NCBI RefSeq assembly: GCF_014699115.1
Contig: NZ_JACXAD010000024.1
Coordinates: 1-64,000 of the forward strand
Length of the DNA stretch: 64,000 nucleotides
Direction: 5' to 3'
DNA from: Hymenobacter montanus
GTDB taxonomy: Bacteria > Bacteroidota > Bacteroidia > Cytophagales > Hymenobacteraceae
Every line of letters begins with the position of its first letter. Position 1 is the first letter of the stretch. Both the position numbers and the translations under genes were made by a program. This document shows positions 1 to 9,869 of the stretch, piece after piece. The notes beneath the pieces are model-generated. The model made no database searches. It had not been told where the DNA came from and saw nothing but the letters and a program-made list of their open reading frames with translations.

Positions 1-2783
1 CCCTCACTCGCTTGGCCATTGGTGTACAGATAGGCTCCGGCGGCCAGGTCGGCGTAGCCGTCGCCATTCAGGTCGCCCGCCCCGGCCACGCTGGAGCCCA
101 TTTGGGCACCGGCCTGGTTGCTCTCCAGGCGCAGGGCGGCTGCGGCCGGGTTGGCGGGCACGGTTTGCAGGCCACTGGCCCCGCCGTAATATACGAACAC
201 GGCCCCCTCACCTGCTTGGCCGTTGTTGTACCCAATGGCCCCGACGGCCAGGTCGGCATAGCCATCACCGTTGAGGTCGCCGGCCCCGGTCACACTAACG
301 CCGAACTGGGCACCAGCCTGGTTATTCTCCAGGCGCAGGGCGGCCCCGGCCGGGTTGGCGGGCACGGTTTGTAGGCCGCTGGCCCCGCCGTAGTACACAA
401 ATACAACTCCTTCATCGGTCTGCCCGTTGTCGTAGAGATTGGCTCCGGCCACCAGGTCGGCGTAGCCATCGCCGTTGAGGTCGCCCACCCCGGCTACGCT
501 ATAGCCGAGTTGGGTATTGGCTTGGTTACTCTCCAGGCGTAGGGCGGCCCCGGCCACGTTCGCCGACATGGTTTGCAGGCCGTCTGCCCCACCGTAGTAC
601 ACGAACACGGCGCCCTGGCCGCCATTCGGGGTGCTGCCGTATCCAGCGGCTCCGGCGGCCAGATCGGCGTAGCCATCGCCATTGAGGTCGCCCGCCCAAG
701 CTACGCTGTTGCCCATTTGGGCGCCCTGCTGATTGCTTTCCAGGAGCAGGGCCGCCCCCGCCGGGTTAGCCGGCACGGTTTGCAGGCCGGTAGCCCTACC
801 ATAGTACACGAACACCACCCCCTCGCTGGCCTGCCCATTATTGTACCAGCCAGCTCCGGTCGCCAAATCGGCATACCCGTCGCCGTTGACATCGCCGGCC
901 ATGGCTATGCCGTAGCCCATCCGGGCGGCTTCCTGGTTGCTTTCCAGGCGCAGGGCCGCCCCAGCCGGGCTAGCGGGCACGGTTTGCAGGCCAGTGGCCG
1001 CGCCGTAGTACACGAACACTGCCCCCTCGTTGGTTTGCCCATTGTCATAGAACGGGGCTCCCGCCGCGAGGTCGGTGTAGCCATCGCCATTGAGGTCGCC
1101 CGCCCCGGCCACACTAAATCCTATCGAAGCAAATAACTGATTGCTCTCCAGGCGTAGGGCGGCTCCGGCCGGGTTGGCGAGCACGGTTTGCAAGCCGTTG
1201 GCCCCGCCGTAGTACACGAAGATGGCTCCCTCCTGGAACTCTCCGTTGGTATACAGGGGAGCCCCGACCGCCAGGTCGGCGTAGCCGTCGCCGTTGAGGT
1301 CACCACACCCACTAATACTATAGCCAAGCTGGCTATCAGCCGTGTTGGATTCCAGGCGCAAGACGGCTCCTCCTCCAGCCGAGCCGGTAGTTTGCAAGCC
1401 GTTGGCGCCGCCATGATACACGAACACGGCTCCCTCGTCGGTCTGCCCGCTGGCGTACGTGATAGCCCCGGTAGCCAAGTCGTTGTAGCCATCGCCGTTG
1501 AAGTCGGCTCCTGCCACGCTGGAGCCCAATTGGGCATTAGCCACATTGGACTCCAGTCGCAGAGCTGCCCTAGCCGGGTTGGTGGGTACCGTTCGCAGGC
1601 CGTTGGCCGCGCCGTAGTACACGAACACGGCTCCCTCGTTGTTCTGCCCGTTGTCGTAGAGATTGGCTCCGGTCACCAGGTCAGCGAAGCCGTCGCCGTT
1701 CAGGTCGCCTACCCCGGTTACGCTAAAGCCGAGTTGGGCGCCTCCCTGATCACTCTCCAGGCGCAGGGCGGCTCCGGCCGGGTTGGCGGGCACGGTTTGC
1801 AGGCCGTTAGCCCCGCCGTAGTACACGAACACGGCCCCCTCGTCAATCTGGCCGTTGTCGTACAAGAAGGCCCCCGCGGCCAGGTCGCCGTAGCCATCGC
1901 CGTTGAGGTCGCCCACCCCAGCCACGCTATAGCCGAGTTGGGCCGAGGCTTGGTTGCCCAGTACTATGGTGCCAGGGGTACTGGCTAGCGGGTCGATGGT
2001 GAGCGGATAGCGGGCCCCCTGGTCGGCCACAGCCAGCGTGAGCAAGCTGTCGCCGGGCGCCAGGGTTAGCCTGGCCGGCATCGGCCGACCCGTGGCATCC
2101 CAGGCCCGCAGGTCAGCGTAGTGGAGCACGGCTGCCCCACCGGCGGCGGGGTGAAAGGCCAAGGACTGCCCTTGCTGGCGCACCCGCAGCTCGGGCGCGT
2201 GCAGGGCCAGCCGCACCCGCACCGAGTCCGTGGCCGGGCCGGCCGGGCGCTGGTGCAGCACGTAGCTCTGGCGGACGCCGGCCGGCGTGTTGTCGTACAC
2301 CTCGTCATAGGCGGGGGAGCCGTAGCGGAGCTGCCCGCCCTTGGCGGTGGTCGGGGCCGTGGCGGGGGCCAGCGGCAGGCCCGGCTGCCCGGCTCGGCCA
2401 ATGCCGCGTAGGGCCCAGCTCACCTGCCAGCGGGTGGCCGCGCTCGAGTCCTGGCGGGGGCGCACGGCGTAGCGACCAGGACTCAGGAAGGTAGCCCGTA
2501 GGCCCTGGGCGCGGTTCGGGCTTTGGTAAGTTCCCGCTCCGGGCTGGAAGCGCACGTCGTACTCGCTGGCGGCGATGCGTTGCTGGACCTCGGCCATAGA
2601 AGCCATCGAGCCGGAATTAGGGACCGCTACCGCCGGTGTGAAGGGAATTGGGCCGGAGCTAGGTGCCACTACCCCGGTCGGGGACTTCGCTAGCGGGGCC
2701 GGCGCTGGCCGGCAGGCCGTAATTAACAGGGACAGGACTACCAAACATCGCAGGAGCGAGTAGTTGTATGCCATAGGTGACAT
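1..2783 (-). CDS. FG-GAP/VCBS repeat lipoprotein (partial, C-terminus off window)
   Basis: This minus-strand frame stays open from about 2783 to the left edge, so the protein has at least 927 residues and its C-terminus is missing. It starts MSPMAYNYS (an in-frame ATG at 2774 is an alternative). A hydrophobic stretch ends in the lipobox LITAC, so a lipid-anchored exported protein is expected. After about 270 residues without recognised domains come ten repeats of 67-69 residues, spaced 201-207 bases, each with a GDLNGDGYADLAAGA calcium-binding FG-GAP core and a DEGAVFVYYGGANGLQT-like stretch. All repeats keep the frame. Such repeats fold as integrin-like beta-propellers in cell-surface proteins. 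The ligand is unknown. A T9SS sorting domain could lie beyond the edge. Confidence 0.9.
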   Translation of the reverse strand, partial: MSPMAYNYSLLRCLVVLSLLITACRPAPAPLAKSPTGVVAPSSGPIPFTPAVAVPNSGSMASMAEVQQRIAASEYDVRFQPGAGTYQSPNRAQGLRATFLSPGRYAVRPRQDSSAATRWQVSWALRGIGRAGQPGLPLAPATAPTTAKGGQLRYGSPAYDEVYDNTPAGVRQSYVLHQRPAGPATDSVRVRLALHAPELRVRQQGQSLAFHPAAGGAAVLHYADLRAWDATGRPMPARLTLAPGDSLLTLAVADQGARYPLTIDPLASTPGTIVLGNQASAQLGYSVAGVGDLNGDGYGDLAAGAFLYDNGQIDEGAVFVYYGGANGLQTVPANPAGAALRLESDQGGAQLGFSVTGVGDLNGDGFADLVTGANLYDNGQNNEGAVFVYYGAANGLRTVPTNPARAALRLESNVANAQLGSSVAGADFNGDGYNDLATGAITYASGQTDEGAVFVYHGGANGLQTTGSAGGGAVLRLESNTADSQLGYSISGCGDLNGDGYADLAVGAPLYTNGEFQEGAIFVYYGGANGLQTVLANPAGAALRLESNQLFASIGFSVAGAGDLNGDGYTDLAAGAPFYDNGQTNEGAVFVYYGAATGLQTVPASPAGAALRLESNQEAARMGYGIAMAGDVNGDGYADLATGAGWYNNGQASEGVVFVYYGRATGLQTVPANPAGAALLLESNQQGAQMGNSVAWAGDLNGDGYADLAAGAAGYGSTPNGGQGAVFVYYGGADGLQTMSANVAGAALRLESNQANTQLGYSVAGVGDLNGDGYADLVAGANLYDNGQTDEGVVFVYYGGASGLQTVPANPAGAALRLENNQAGAQFGVSVTGAGDLNGDGYADLAVGAIGYNNGQAGEGAVFVYYGGASGLQTVPANPAAAALRLESNQAGAQMGSSVAGAGDLNGDGYADLAAGAYLYTNGQASE

Positions 2784-2807
2784 GAGCTTGGGAACTTAAT
2801 AATTTTA

Positions 2808-2837
2808 TAAAGGTATCATGAGCTAATTATTTTTCAA
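2808..2837 (-). promoter_or_regulatory. Bacteroidota-type promoter for the FG-GAP gene
   Basis: On the minus strand a TTG (complement of 2835-2837) is followed after 19 bases by TACCTTTA (complement of 2808-2815), close to the Bacteroidota consensus TTTG/TAnnTTTG. Transcription would begin near 2801, about 18 bases before the ATG at 2783. No experimental support. Confidence 0.45.
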
Positions 2838-3687
2838 GTTCTTGTATCGTTAAGTCAGCAATAAAGCTTGATATAATGCAGAATGCTATCCTGATAGGTC
2901 GGGTTTTGGGCTTTACTGCCGGGGACGGCTCAACGCACCGGCAGATTTGTAGAATTCGTGTTTCTAAGGGCTGCATTAATCAACCCGGGTGATGGGTTTT
3001 CCGCAGTTCGGGATGCATCGGGACTGCCCGTTTGGAGTAGGGTAGGAGCTATACCTATGGAGGTCTTTCGTCGGCTCGCTTCGGCGGCCGGGTTTGCGAG
3101 CCCCATTTTTCGCAAGCTGCCCCGTGCTGCCTACTACCAGGAGCTGAAAAACGGTGGTGACTGGCCGACTGCCCGAGCAGCGCGCTTGCCGGACGTTTTT
3201 GCTGCAAATCTGGCGCAACGAATTTGACTACACCGACTTAGTGGCGAAGCCGCCTTGGCAGCCCTAAAGCTGTCGGAAGCGGCGAATGGAACAGCGGCGG
3301 AGGGACCCGCATCGGGTGGGTCGGGGTGGGGGCTTGGCCGGCGCTTCGGGCCCCGCTGACGTAGTGGTTCTTGTTAATATTATACTTTTTTATTTTGTTG
3401 GCAGTGATCTACTCTCAGGTACGGTTGCCTCGATCTATTACGTTCCCCTGCCACCTTTCCGCTTACAAATGGGCAGTACCCGTCCGAAGGGGAATATCGG
3501 GCGACATCAATTATTCGGAGGGCCTTGGTTTGTGGAGCCCGAGGTACGGCCGGATTAACGGCGGGTTAACTCTTCGGGGAATAGTTTGCGATTCGGTGAA
3601 GTCCAGCGCAACCGGCCAGCTAAGGGCTCACAGCGCCATAGCTTTGCAGCATCCATCTGCTCTTTTCCTAATCAATCTACCTGCTCT
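2838..3687. other. Intergenic region without a supported gene
   Basis: About 850 bases between the divergent FG-GAP and multidomain genes. Short open frames (such as 2958-3227 plus) show no family resemblance and overlap frames on the other strand, so no gene is called. A weak promoter-like pair, TTG at 3371-3373 and TATTTTG at 3391-3397 in an AT-rich patch, may serve the gene starting at 3688. Confidence 0.5.
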
Positions 3688-6600
3688 ATGCCAAAACTTA
3701 CTTTCCCGGGAATGCTGTTGCCAGGGGTGCTGTCGATACTGGGGCTTTTCCAGCCGGCGCAGGCGCAAAGCACACCGCCGCTGAACTTGCGCTGGGTGCC
3801 GCGCCAGGATTTAAACGTGCTGCTGCCGCCTTCGGTGCGCGTGTTCGAAACCAACGGCACCTTGCCCGACGGCGCCCGGATCCGGGCGATGTACACCCGC
3901 ATTGCCCTGGCCGACCGCAACCTGCGCCTGCGCGCTGTCGGCGAAGAAAGAGGACCGGCGTTCCGCCTTAAAACCACCGCTGAATACGCGGCGCTGAACC
4001 AGGCTATCTGGGCCGTGAACGGCGGCTATTTCGGTGCTAACTCCTCGGCCAGCCTCGTCATCACCGATGGCAATGGCGTGGCCCCAAACCAGAAAACAAT
4101 TCCCCGTAACGGTCGCAACTATACCCCCACGCGGGGCGCGTTCGGCCTGGTCAACCGCGTACCCGACGTGGCGTGGGTGTATGGCCTGGGCGGCTCCCTA
4201 GATGGGCCCGATAACACTACCTGGGCTTATCCGAACCCGAGCCTCAACGACCCCACCCAGCCGCCGCAGGCAGTGCCCAGCCCCACGTTTCCGGCCGGTG
4301 GGGTGGTCTGGAACGCCAGCCAGGCGGTGGGCGGCGGGCCGGTGCTGGTGCACAACAGCCAGGTGCGCGTCACGGCCGCCGAAGAAATCATTGCCCCCGA
4401 CATTGCCGTAGGCCGCAACCCGCGGACGGCGGTGGGCTACCTGGCCGGCGACACGGTGATTGTGGTGGCGGTGGACGGCCGCCAGGCTGCCAGCGCGGGC
4501 GTTACGCTGCAAGAAATGGCGCAAATGCTGGTGGAGCTGCGGGTCCGTGAGGGCCTCAACCTCGATGGCGGCGGCTCGACCACCATGTTAGCCGCGGGTG
4601 AGGTGGTGAATAACCCCACGGACCGCCCCGGGGGCGACCGCAATCAGCTGCGCTCGAACGCCTCGTCGCTGGTGCTGTCGGAGGCAGTGCCGAGCCCGCG
4701 CCGGCCGGTTATTGTAATTGATACCAACAACCCGCTCTACTCCGAAAGCGGGCTCTGGACCGCCACCAACCATCCCAGCGCTTACCTGCCCACCGCCTCG
4801 CGGGGGGCCACGGTGGGTGCGCCGGGCACCAAGGCGCGCTACAGCCTGGGCCAACTGCCCCGCGGTCGGTACCAATTGGCGGCGTGGTGGACCATTGGTA
4901 CGGGCAACGCCCGCCGCGTGCCCTACGTGCTGCATCGCGGCACGCGGCGCGACACCTTGCTGGCCGACCAAAACGACCTCTCGACTACGGCCCGCTGGAA
5001 CGTGCTGGGTACCTTCGACCTGGCACCCGGCGATTACGTGGAGCTGCTGGCCCGGGGGCAGGGAGGGACTCGCGTCATTGCCGATGCCTTGCGGCTAGTG
5101 GAGCTGGAGCGCGCGCCAACTACCGTACCACCCCGGGGGGACCTGCGCATCGCGGTGATAAGCGACCTGAACGCGGCCCTGGGCTCGTCGACGTACGAGT
5201 GGCAAGTCGACAGCATCATGCAGCGCATTCCGCGCATCTGGCAACCCGACCTGGTGGTGTGCGGGGGCGATATGGTGGCCGGCCAGGGGGTGAGCACCGA
5301 CGCTATTATGCGCACGATGTGGCAGGGCTTCGACCGCTCGGTGACGTCGAAGTTTCGGCGGGCGGGCATCCCGTTTGCCTTCACCCTGGGCAACCACGAT
5401 GGCACCCGCTCGCTGCCCATGGAGCGCCGCGTGACGCGTGAATTCTGGCGTAACCCGGCCTACGCGCCACCTTTGGCCTTCGTGGATAGCGTGAATTACC
5501 CGGCCTATTACTCGTTCCGGCAAGACCAGGTGTTTGTGGTGAGCTGGGATGCGTCGTCGGACGTTATTATGCCGGCCAACCTGGCCTGGGTGCAGCAGCA
5601 ATTTAGCTTGCCCGAGGCGCGGGCGGCCCGCATGCGTCTGTTGGTGGGCCACCTGCCCCTGTACTCAATCGCGCAGGAGCGCGACGGGGTGGGCAATGTG
5701 TTGCGCAACAACGAAGCGCTGCGCAAAATCCTGGAACGGCTCGACGTGAAAACTTACATCAGCGGCCATCACCACGCCTACTTCCCCGGCCGGCGCGGCG
5801 ACTTGGAGCTGCTGAACGCGGGGGCGGCCGGCTCGGGCCCGCGCCCGTGGCTCACGCTGGACAAGGCCCCGACGAATACGATTACGATTATGGACGTGTA
5901 CTACCGCCAGGACAGCGTGGCGTATACGACCTACGACATCTTGCAGCGCAACGCCGCCGACATGGCCACCTTCGACCCGGCAGTGCTGCCGCGCATTATC
6001 TACGGGTACGACGGCTCATTTGTGGTGCGGCGCGACTTGCAGGCCGAGCCAGTGGCGGCCACGCTCTCGCCGCTGCATTTGGAGCTGGGGCGCCCGGCCG
6101 GCTCGGCGACGGCCACAGCCCGGGCGGTTATCGCCAACCAGCGGGTGCGGGTGACGGGCTCGTTTACTAACCTGGCCAGTCCGCTGCTTGACGACCGCGC
6201 GGCCGTGGCCATCGGCGGGGGCAGCCACGGCACTGCCGGGCGCCTGCTGGGCCAGCTTACGGTGCTTTCCAGCGACCGGCGGACCGGCACGTTCAGCGGT
6301 ACGCTCGACGCGAAGTCGGACACCGTGACCGACCAACTGCGGGCGGGGGCCTTGTTCATCCGGCTGCGGACCCAGGCCAACCCCAACGGCGAGCTGCGCG
6401 GGCAGCTCTACGGCGCCGCCAACCAGCCACCCCGCCCCACGGCCGTTAGCTCGACGCGCCCCGCCGATGTCTACGCCGTGCGTAACCTGGAAGCCCTGTT
6501 TGGCGTGAGCTGGCCGCCGAGCGAGGAGCCCGACGGCGACCCGGTGACGTACTTCTACCAGCTCGCTACTGATTTGAACTTCAACAACATCGTTTTCCAG

Positions 6601-8544
6601 GAAGGTACCGGCCGGGCCACCACCGTGCGCCGCCGCGAAGATGCCTGGTATGCCTTGCTCGGCAGCTCGGCCCCTGGCACGGCCGTGCGCTTTTACCAAC
6701 GCGTGCTGGCCACCGACGGCAAAAGCATCGTGCCTGGTCCAGCCCTCGTCCTGCAGCTGACCAAGAGCGACGAGCCCCTCACCGACCTGGTGGAGGTGCC
6801 CGCCCCCGACTTTCGCTACGATGGCAACATCTTGCCCGGTGCCAACGGCTACGGAGCCACCACCGACGGCTTCGGCAAGCTGTGGCTGCTCGACTACTCG
6901 GGCCGCCTCCACGTGCGGCTGCCCAATGGCCAACCCGCGTCGTTCTCGCCTTTGCTCAACACGAATCCGGCCCTGGGGCTGACATCCCAGAACACCGGCC
7001 TCGGCACCGACCGCGACGGCCACATTCTGATTAGCTCGAACGCCAAGCTCGTCAAGATCAATGCCCAGACCGGCACCCTGATTGCCTCCTGGACGGCCCC
7101 GGCGCGCGCCGGCGGCCAGGCCAATACCCTGACTACACCTCGGGTCGATAGCTGGGGCCGGGTATTCGTCGCCAGCCTGTGGGGCGACGACTACACCTAC
7201 ATCCTGCGCCAGGCCGGCGCCACCTTCCGACTGGTACGCCGGCTCACGCTGCCCGACCGCATCCTGAGCCGGGCCTTCGCCATGGAGCCCGACGGCCTGA
7301 CCTTGTACCTGCCCGACCCCGGAACGGCCCAAATTCAGCGCTACACCAGCCCCGATACCGTGAACTACACGCTCGCGGGCACCATCACGAGCCTGGCGGC
7401 GGGGTCGAGCGGGGTGCAGGTGCTGCCCGGCCGGCGCCTGTTCGCGGCCGTGCGAGCCGTGGGCTCTACCCCGGCTTCTTTCCACTTTCGCGACGAAACC
7501 AATCAGCGACTCTGGAACCTGCCCCTGCCCGAAGTCGGCAACGCCGAAGCCCGCGGCCTCGGCGTATCAGCCACCGGCGACACGCTGCTGTACTGCGCCT
7601 GGAATAACGGCGGCATTCACCGCTACGTCCGCGTGCAGACCGGCGCGCCGGCGGCCGTGAGCCCGATTCGTACATACCGCATCGGCCAGTTGCGCCCGGT
7701 GCAGCCCCTGACCGGCATAGCCGACTCGGCCGGCGTGTACTGCCGCCTGGAGGGCGTGGTTAATAGCCCCAACTTCCGGGATGCCGGGCTGGACTTCTCG
7801 CTCGTGGATGGCGATAAGGCCATTAACGTGGTGCGCCAAACCGACAACCTGGCCTACCCTGTGCGTCCCGGCGACCGGCTCCGCGTCATCGGCCGGGTGG
7901 TGCAGGAAAACGGCCTGATTCGCTTCCAGGCCGACTCATTACGGCGGCTGGCGGCGGGCCAGCCACTGTTTGATCCTATCCTCCAGACCGGCCCGCTCGC
8001 CGACAGTACCGAGTCGTTGCCCGTGGAGCTACGCGGCGTCCGGCTTGTTGACCCCGCCCAGTGGACTACCGGGCAGGGCTATCCTGGCTTCGGCGTAGAT
8101 CTGCAAGATGAGGTGCGCACCTACCGCGCCTACATTCACCATAACTCGGGCCTGTATCAGACTGCCGCGCCCACCGGCTTCTTCACCCTGCGGGGAGTAG
8201 TGTATCAGTTCAATCCTGAAGCCCCGTTTCTGGGCGGCTACGAGCTGTGGCCCCGCTCGATCCAGGACCTTGGCGTGCTGCTGGGCACCCAGGGGGGGAG
8301 TAACCAGCCGGCCTTCCGCCTGCACCCTAACCCCACTACCGGCCTGTTACAGGTAGAAGCCCCATCCGGCGAGAAGCTACGGCAGCTGGAGGTGCTCAAC
8401 CTGCTCGGCCAGCGGCTATACCGGGAATCGGTGGACGGCGTGCCCACGGCCCAGCTGCGCGTCAGCAATCTGCCCCCCGGCATCTACCTGCTGCGCCTGA
8501 TGACTAATAAGCAAACCGCAACCCAGCGGTTCGAGAAGCTGTAG
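3688..8544 (+). CDS. Secreted multidomain T9SS protein: phosphodiester glycosidase plus metallophosphoesterase
   Basis: A protein of 1618 residues. The ATG at 3688 is chosen because it gives a clean signal peptide ending PAQA-QS; the frame is open further upstream. In order: a phosphodiester glycosidase (NAGPA/DUF2233) domain at about 75-335 with NGGYFG and LDGGGST; a golvesin/xanthan-lyase-like beta domain at about 340-465; a calcineurin-like metallophosphoesterase at about 485-760 with VISDL, GGD, GNHDG and SGHHH; a CHRD domain at about 790-905; a fibronectin-like segment; a beta-propeller-like region at about 1040-1315; an OB-like segment at about 1340-1425; and a T9SS type A sorting domain from about 1541 (LHPNPTTG). 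It probably hydrolyses phosphodiester or phosphosugar substrates at the cell surface. The substrate is not predictable. Confidence 0.85.
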   Translation: MPKLTFPGMLLPGVLSILGLFQPAQAQSTPPLNLRWVPRQDLNVLLPPSVRVFETNGTLPDGARIRAMYTRIALADRNLRLRAVGEERGPAFRLKTTAEYAALNQAIWAVNGGYFGANSSASLVITDGNGVAPNQKTIPRNGRNYTPTRGAFGLVNRVPDVAWVYGLGGSLDGPDNTTWAYPNPSLNDPTQPPQAVPSPTFPAGGVVWNASQAVGGGPVLVHNSQVRVTAAEEIIAPDIAVGRNPRTAVGYLAGDTVIVVAVDGRQAASAGVTLQEMAQMLVELRVREGLNLDGGGSTTMLAAGEVVNNPTDRPGGDRNQLRSNASSLVLSEAVPSPRRPVIVIDTNNPLYSESGLWTATNHPSAYLPTASRGATVGAPGTKARYSLGQLPRGRYQLAAWWTIGTGNARRVPYVLHRGTRRDTLLADQNDLSTTARWNVLGTFDLAPGDYVELLARGQGGTRVIADALRLVELERAPTTVPPRGDLRIAVISDLNAALGSSTYEWQVDSIMQRIPRIWQPDLVVCGGDMVAGQGVSTDAIMRTMWQGFDRSVTSKFRRAGIPFAFTLGNHDGTRSLPMERRVTREFWRNPAYAPPLAFVDSVNYPAYYSFRQDQVFVVSWDASSDVIMPANLAWVQQQFSLPEARAARMRLLVGHLPLYSIAQERDGVGNVLRNNEALRKILERLDVKTYISGHHHAYFPGRRGDLELLNAGAAGSGPRPWLTLDKAPTNTITIMDVYYRQDSVAYTTYDILQRNAADMATFDPAVLPRIIYGYDGSFVVRRDLQAEPVAATLSPLHLELGRPAGSATATARAVIANQRVRVTGSFTNLASPLLDDRAAVAIGGGSHGTAGRLLGQLTVLSSDRRTGTFSGTLDAKSDTVTDQLRAGALFIRLRTQANPNGELRGQLYGAANQPPRPTAVSSTRPADVYAVRNLEALFGVSWPPSEEPDGDPVTYFYQLATDLNFNNIVFQEGTGRATTVRRREDAWYALLGSSAPGTAVRFYQRVLATDGKSIVPGPALVLQLTKSDEPLTDLVEVPAPDFRYDGNILPGANGYGATTDGFGKLWLLDYSGRLHVRLPNGQPASFSPLLNTNPALGLTSQNTGLGTDRDGHILISSNAKLVKINAQTGTLIASWTAPARAGGQANTLTTPRVDSWGRVFVASLWGDDYTYILRQAGATFRLVRRLTLPDRILSRAFAMEPDGLTLYLPDPGTAQIQRYTSPDTVNYTLAGTITSLAAGSSGVQVLPGRRLFAAVRAVGSTPASFHFRDETNQRLWNLPLPEVGNAEARGLGVSATGDTLLYCAWNNGGIHRYVRVQTGAPAAVSPIRTYRIGQLRPVQPLTGIADSAGVYCRLEGVVNSPNFRDAGLDFSLVDGDKAINVVRQTDNLAYPVRPGDRLRVIGRVVQENGLIRFQADSLRRLAAGQPLFDPILQTGPLADSTESLPVELRGVRLVDPAQWTTGQGYPGFGVDLQDEVRTYRAYIHHNSGLYQTAAPTGFFTLRGVVYQFNPEAPFLGGYELWPRSIQDLGVLLGTQGGSNQPAFRLHPNPTTGLLQVEAPSGEKLRQLEVLNLLGQRLYRESVDGVPTAQLRVSNLPPGIYLLRLMTNKQTATQRFEKL

Positions 8545-8553
8545 GCTGGATTA

Positions 8554-8618
8554 GGCTGAATAGACATGAAAAAGCCGCCTTTCTGATTTGAAGGGCGGTT
8601 TTTCATGTCTATTCAGGC
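8554..8618. terminator. Long hairpin terminator after the multidomain gene
   Basis: A nearly perfect inverted repeat begins 10 bases after the stop codon. Its arms contain GAATAGACATGAAAAAGCC and the matching GGCGGTTTTTCATGTCTATTC with one bulged base. The A-run and T-run flanking the GC core make it a plausible terminator on either strand. Confidence 0.75.
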
Positions 8619-9055
8619 CTGCCTGCCAGGCATAGTGGCGGTGCCCGGGCTATTTCCGCTACCTGCCGGCCCCTCAGTTGCCCCTGGGCTACTCTTGCGC
8701 GCTTTTGATGCTGGGCAATGGCTTCGTACGACCAGGGCTGTTACGGCCGCGAGGGGTTAGCAGCGGCTGGTCAAGAAAAGTACCCCGCCGAAGCGCCGGG
8801 GCGTAGGTGGGGCTTTCCCACTAAGCAGCCCACCGCTGTAGCTGCCTGGACAATTACCTGGTTCTGGTGCTGCTGGTAGTTTTCGCCCTACGACCATCGT
8901 ATCGGCGGGTCGCGGTGGTTAAGAACATTATTGGGGAGAGCAGCGGGCCACTTCTTTTCTCTCCCAGGTAAAGGGAGCCATTTCTGGGTTCATCCACATT
9001 GGATAAAAATCCGACCTTCGCCTTTTCGTCTTGCATTCAACTGAAAAAAATAGGA
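8619..9055. other. Intergenic region, nothing recognised
   Basis: About 440 bases between a terminator and the HupE-like gene. No reading frame with family resemblance, repeat or RNA gene was recognised. Confidence 0.4.
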
Positions 9056-9649
9056 ATGTCCGTTTTTCAAACCTACCTCCATCTTGGTTTCTTACATATC
9101 TGCACGCTACGGGCGGCCGACCACCTCACCTTTCTGCTGGCGCTGTGCGCGCCCTACGCGCTGGCCGACTGGCGCCGGGTGCTGGCCCTGGTCACCAGCT
9201 TCACTGTTGGCCATTCCCTCACCCTGGCGCTCGCTACGTTGGGCATAGTGGCATTGCCCTCCGCCCTGATCGAAGCGTTAATACCGGTTACTATTATGGT
9301 TACGGCGCTGGGCAACATGCGCGGGGCCAACCGGGGGCTCAAGGGCAGGAATCAGGAGGCTAGTGTGGCGTTCAATGGTTGGGCGCTGGCTTTTGGGCTG
9401 ATTCACGGTCTGGGCTTTTCTAACTACCTGCGGGCCTTGCTGGGCCCGGCCAGCCGCCCCATCAAGGAGTTGCTGGCTTTCAACGTTGGGGTAGAGCTAG
9501 GGCAGGCGCTCATCGTGAGCATCATTCTATTCGCGGGCCTGGTGGTGTTGCGAATCTTCGGCGTGGCCCGGCGCGACTGGCTGCTGACCACCAGTGCCGC
9601 CGCCCTTGGCATTGCCGCCGTTCTGCTGGTGCAGCAACTGACCCATTGA
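9056..9649 (+). CDS. HupE/UreJ-like integral membrane protein
   Basis: A protein of 197 residues with about six hydrophobic segments. The ATG at 9056 is preferred over upstream TTG 8999 because MSVFQTYLHLGF aligns with the usual family start. The signature HI...DHLTFLLAL and the later GLIHGLGFS and NVGVELGQ stretches match the HupE/UreJ_2 family, members of which are proposed nickel or cobalt transporters. No hydrogenase or urease genes lie nearby, so the substrate is open. A degraded second copy of its 3' half lies at about 11020-11226, beyond the toxin-antitoxin genes. Confidence 0.8.
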   Translation: MSVFQTYLHLGFLHICTLRAADHLTFLLALCAPYALADWRRVLALVTSFTVGHSLTLALATLGIVALPSALIEALIPVTIMVTALGNMRGANRGLKGRNQEASVAFNGWALAFGLIHGLGFSNYLRALLGPASRPIKELLAFNVGVELGQALIVSIILFAGLVVLRIFGVARRDWLLTTSAAALGIAAVLLVQQLTH

Positions 9650-9662
9650 TAGCTGAATAATT

Positions 9663-9792
9663 ACTCCAGGTGTTTCGCATCGCACTGTTCAAACTGCACG
9701 AAGTAGTTCATCAAGTTGCCAGTGCTTTAGAAGGCGGAGTACGCCGTCTTCCCACGCGGCCTGCACATTATCCGGTTCCGGCGCAGCGGTGG
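9663..9792 (-). pseudogene. Relic copy of the 3' end of the lipoprotein gene at 11371
   Basis: This stretch matches the C-terminal coding end of the minus-strand lipoprotein gene (from about 11390) with scattered substitutions, for example a shared run around GGCGGAGTACGCCGTCTTCC. It has no N-terminal part and no complete frame. With the HupE relic on the far side of the toxin-antitoxin pair, it marks a duplicated junction. Confidence 0.8.
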
Positions 9793-9869
9793 CCTTAGTT
9801 AAAAATTGGATACAAGTGCTACACGCAAATCAGCCTAAGTTCGTCACTTAACTAAATTACCGGGAAATC

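Noticed and set aside
12..1988. Several plus-strand and out-of-frame minus-strand open frames with repeated VGVAIAVEVA or TSMAMATP-like sequence
   Set aside because: They are shadows of the FG-GAP repeat gene on the minus strand, whose own frame is open throughout with a lipoprotein signal.
1..2000. Regular spacing of about 204 bases suggested a repeat array such as CRISPR
   Set aside because: The units are coding, always multiples of three, and translate to FG-GAP repeats; there are no short identical repeats with unique spacers.
2958..3227. Short plus-strand frame (89 codons) between divergent genes
   Set aside because: No family, signal peptide or promoter, and it overlaps an open frame on the other strand.
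6016..7485. Long minus-strand open frame of 489 codons
   Set aside because: It is antisense to the multidomain T9SS gene, and its composition (Gly, Val, His, Gln) is typical of antisense GC-rich frames.
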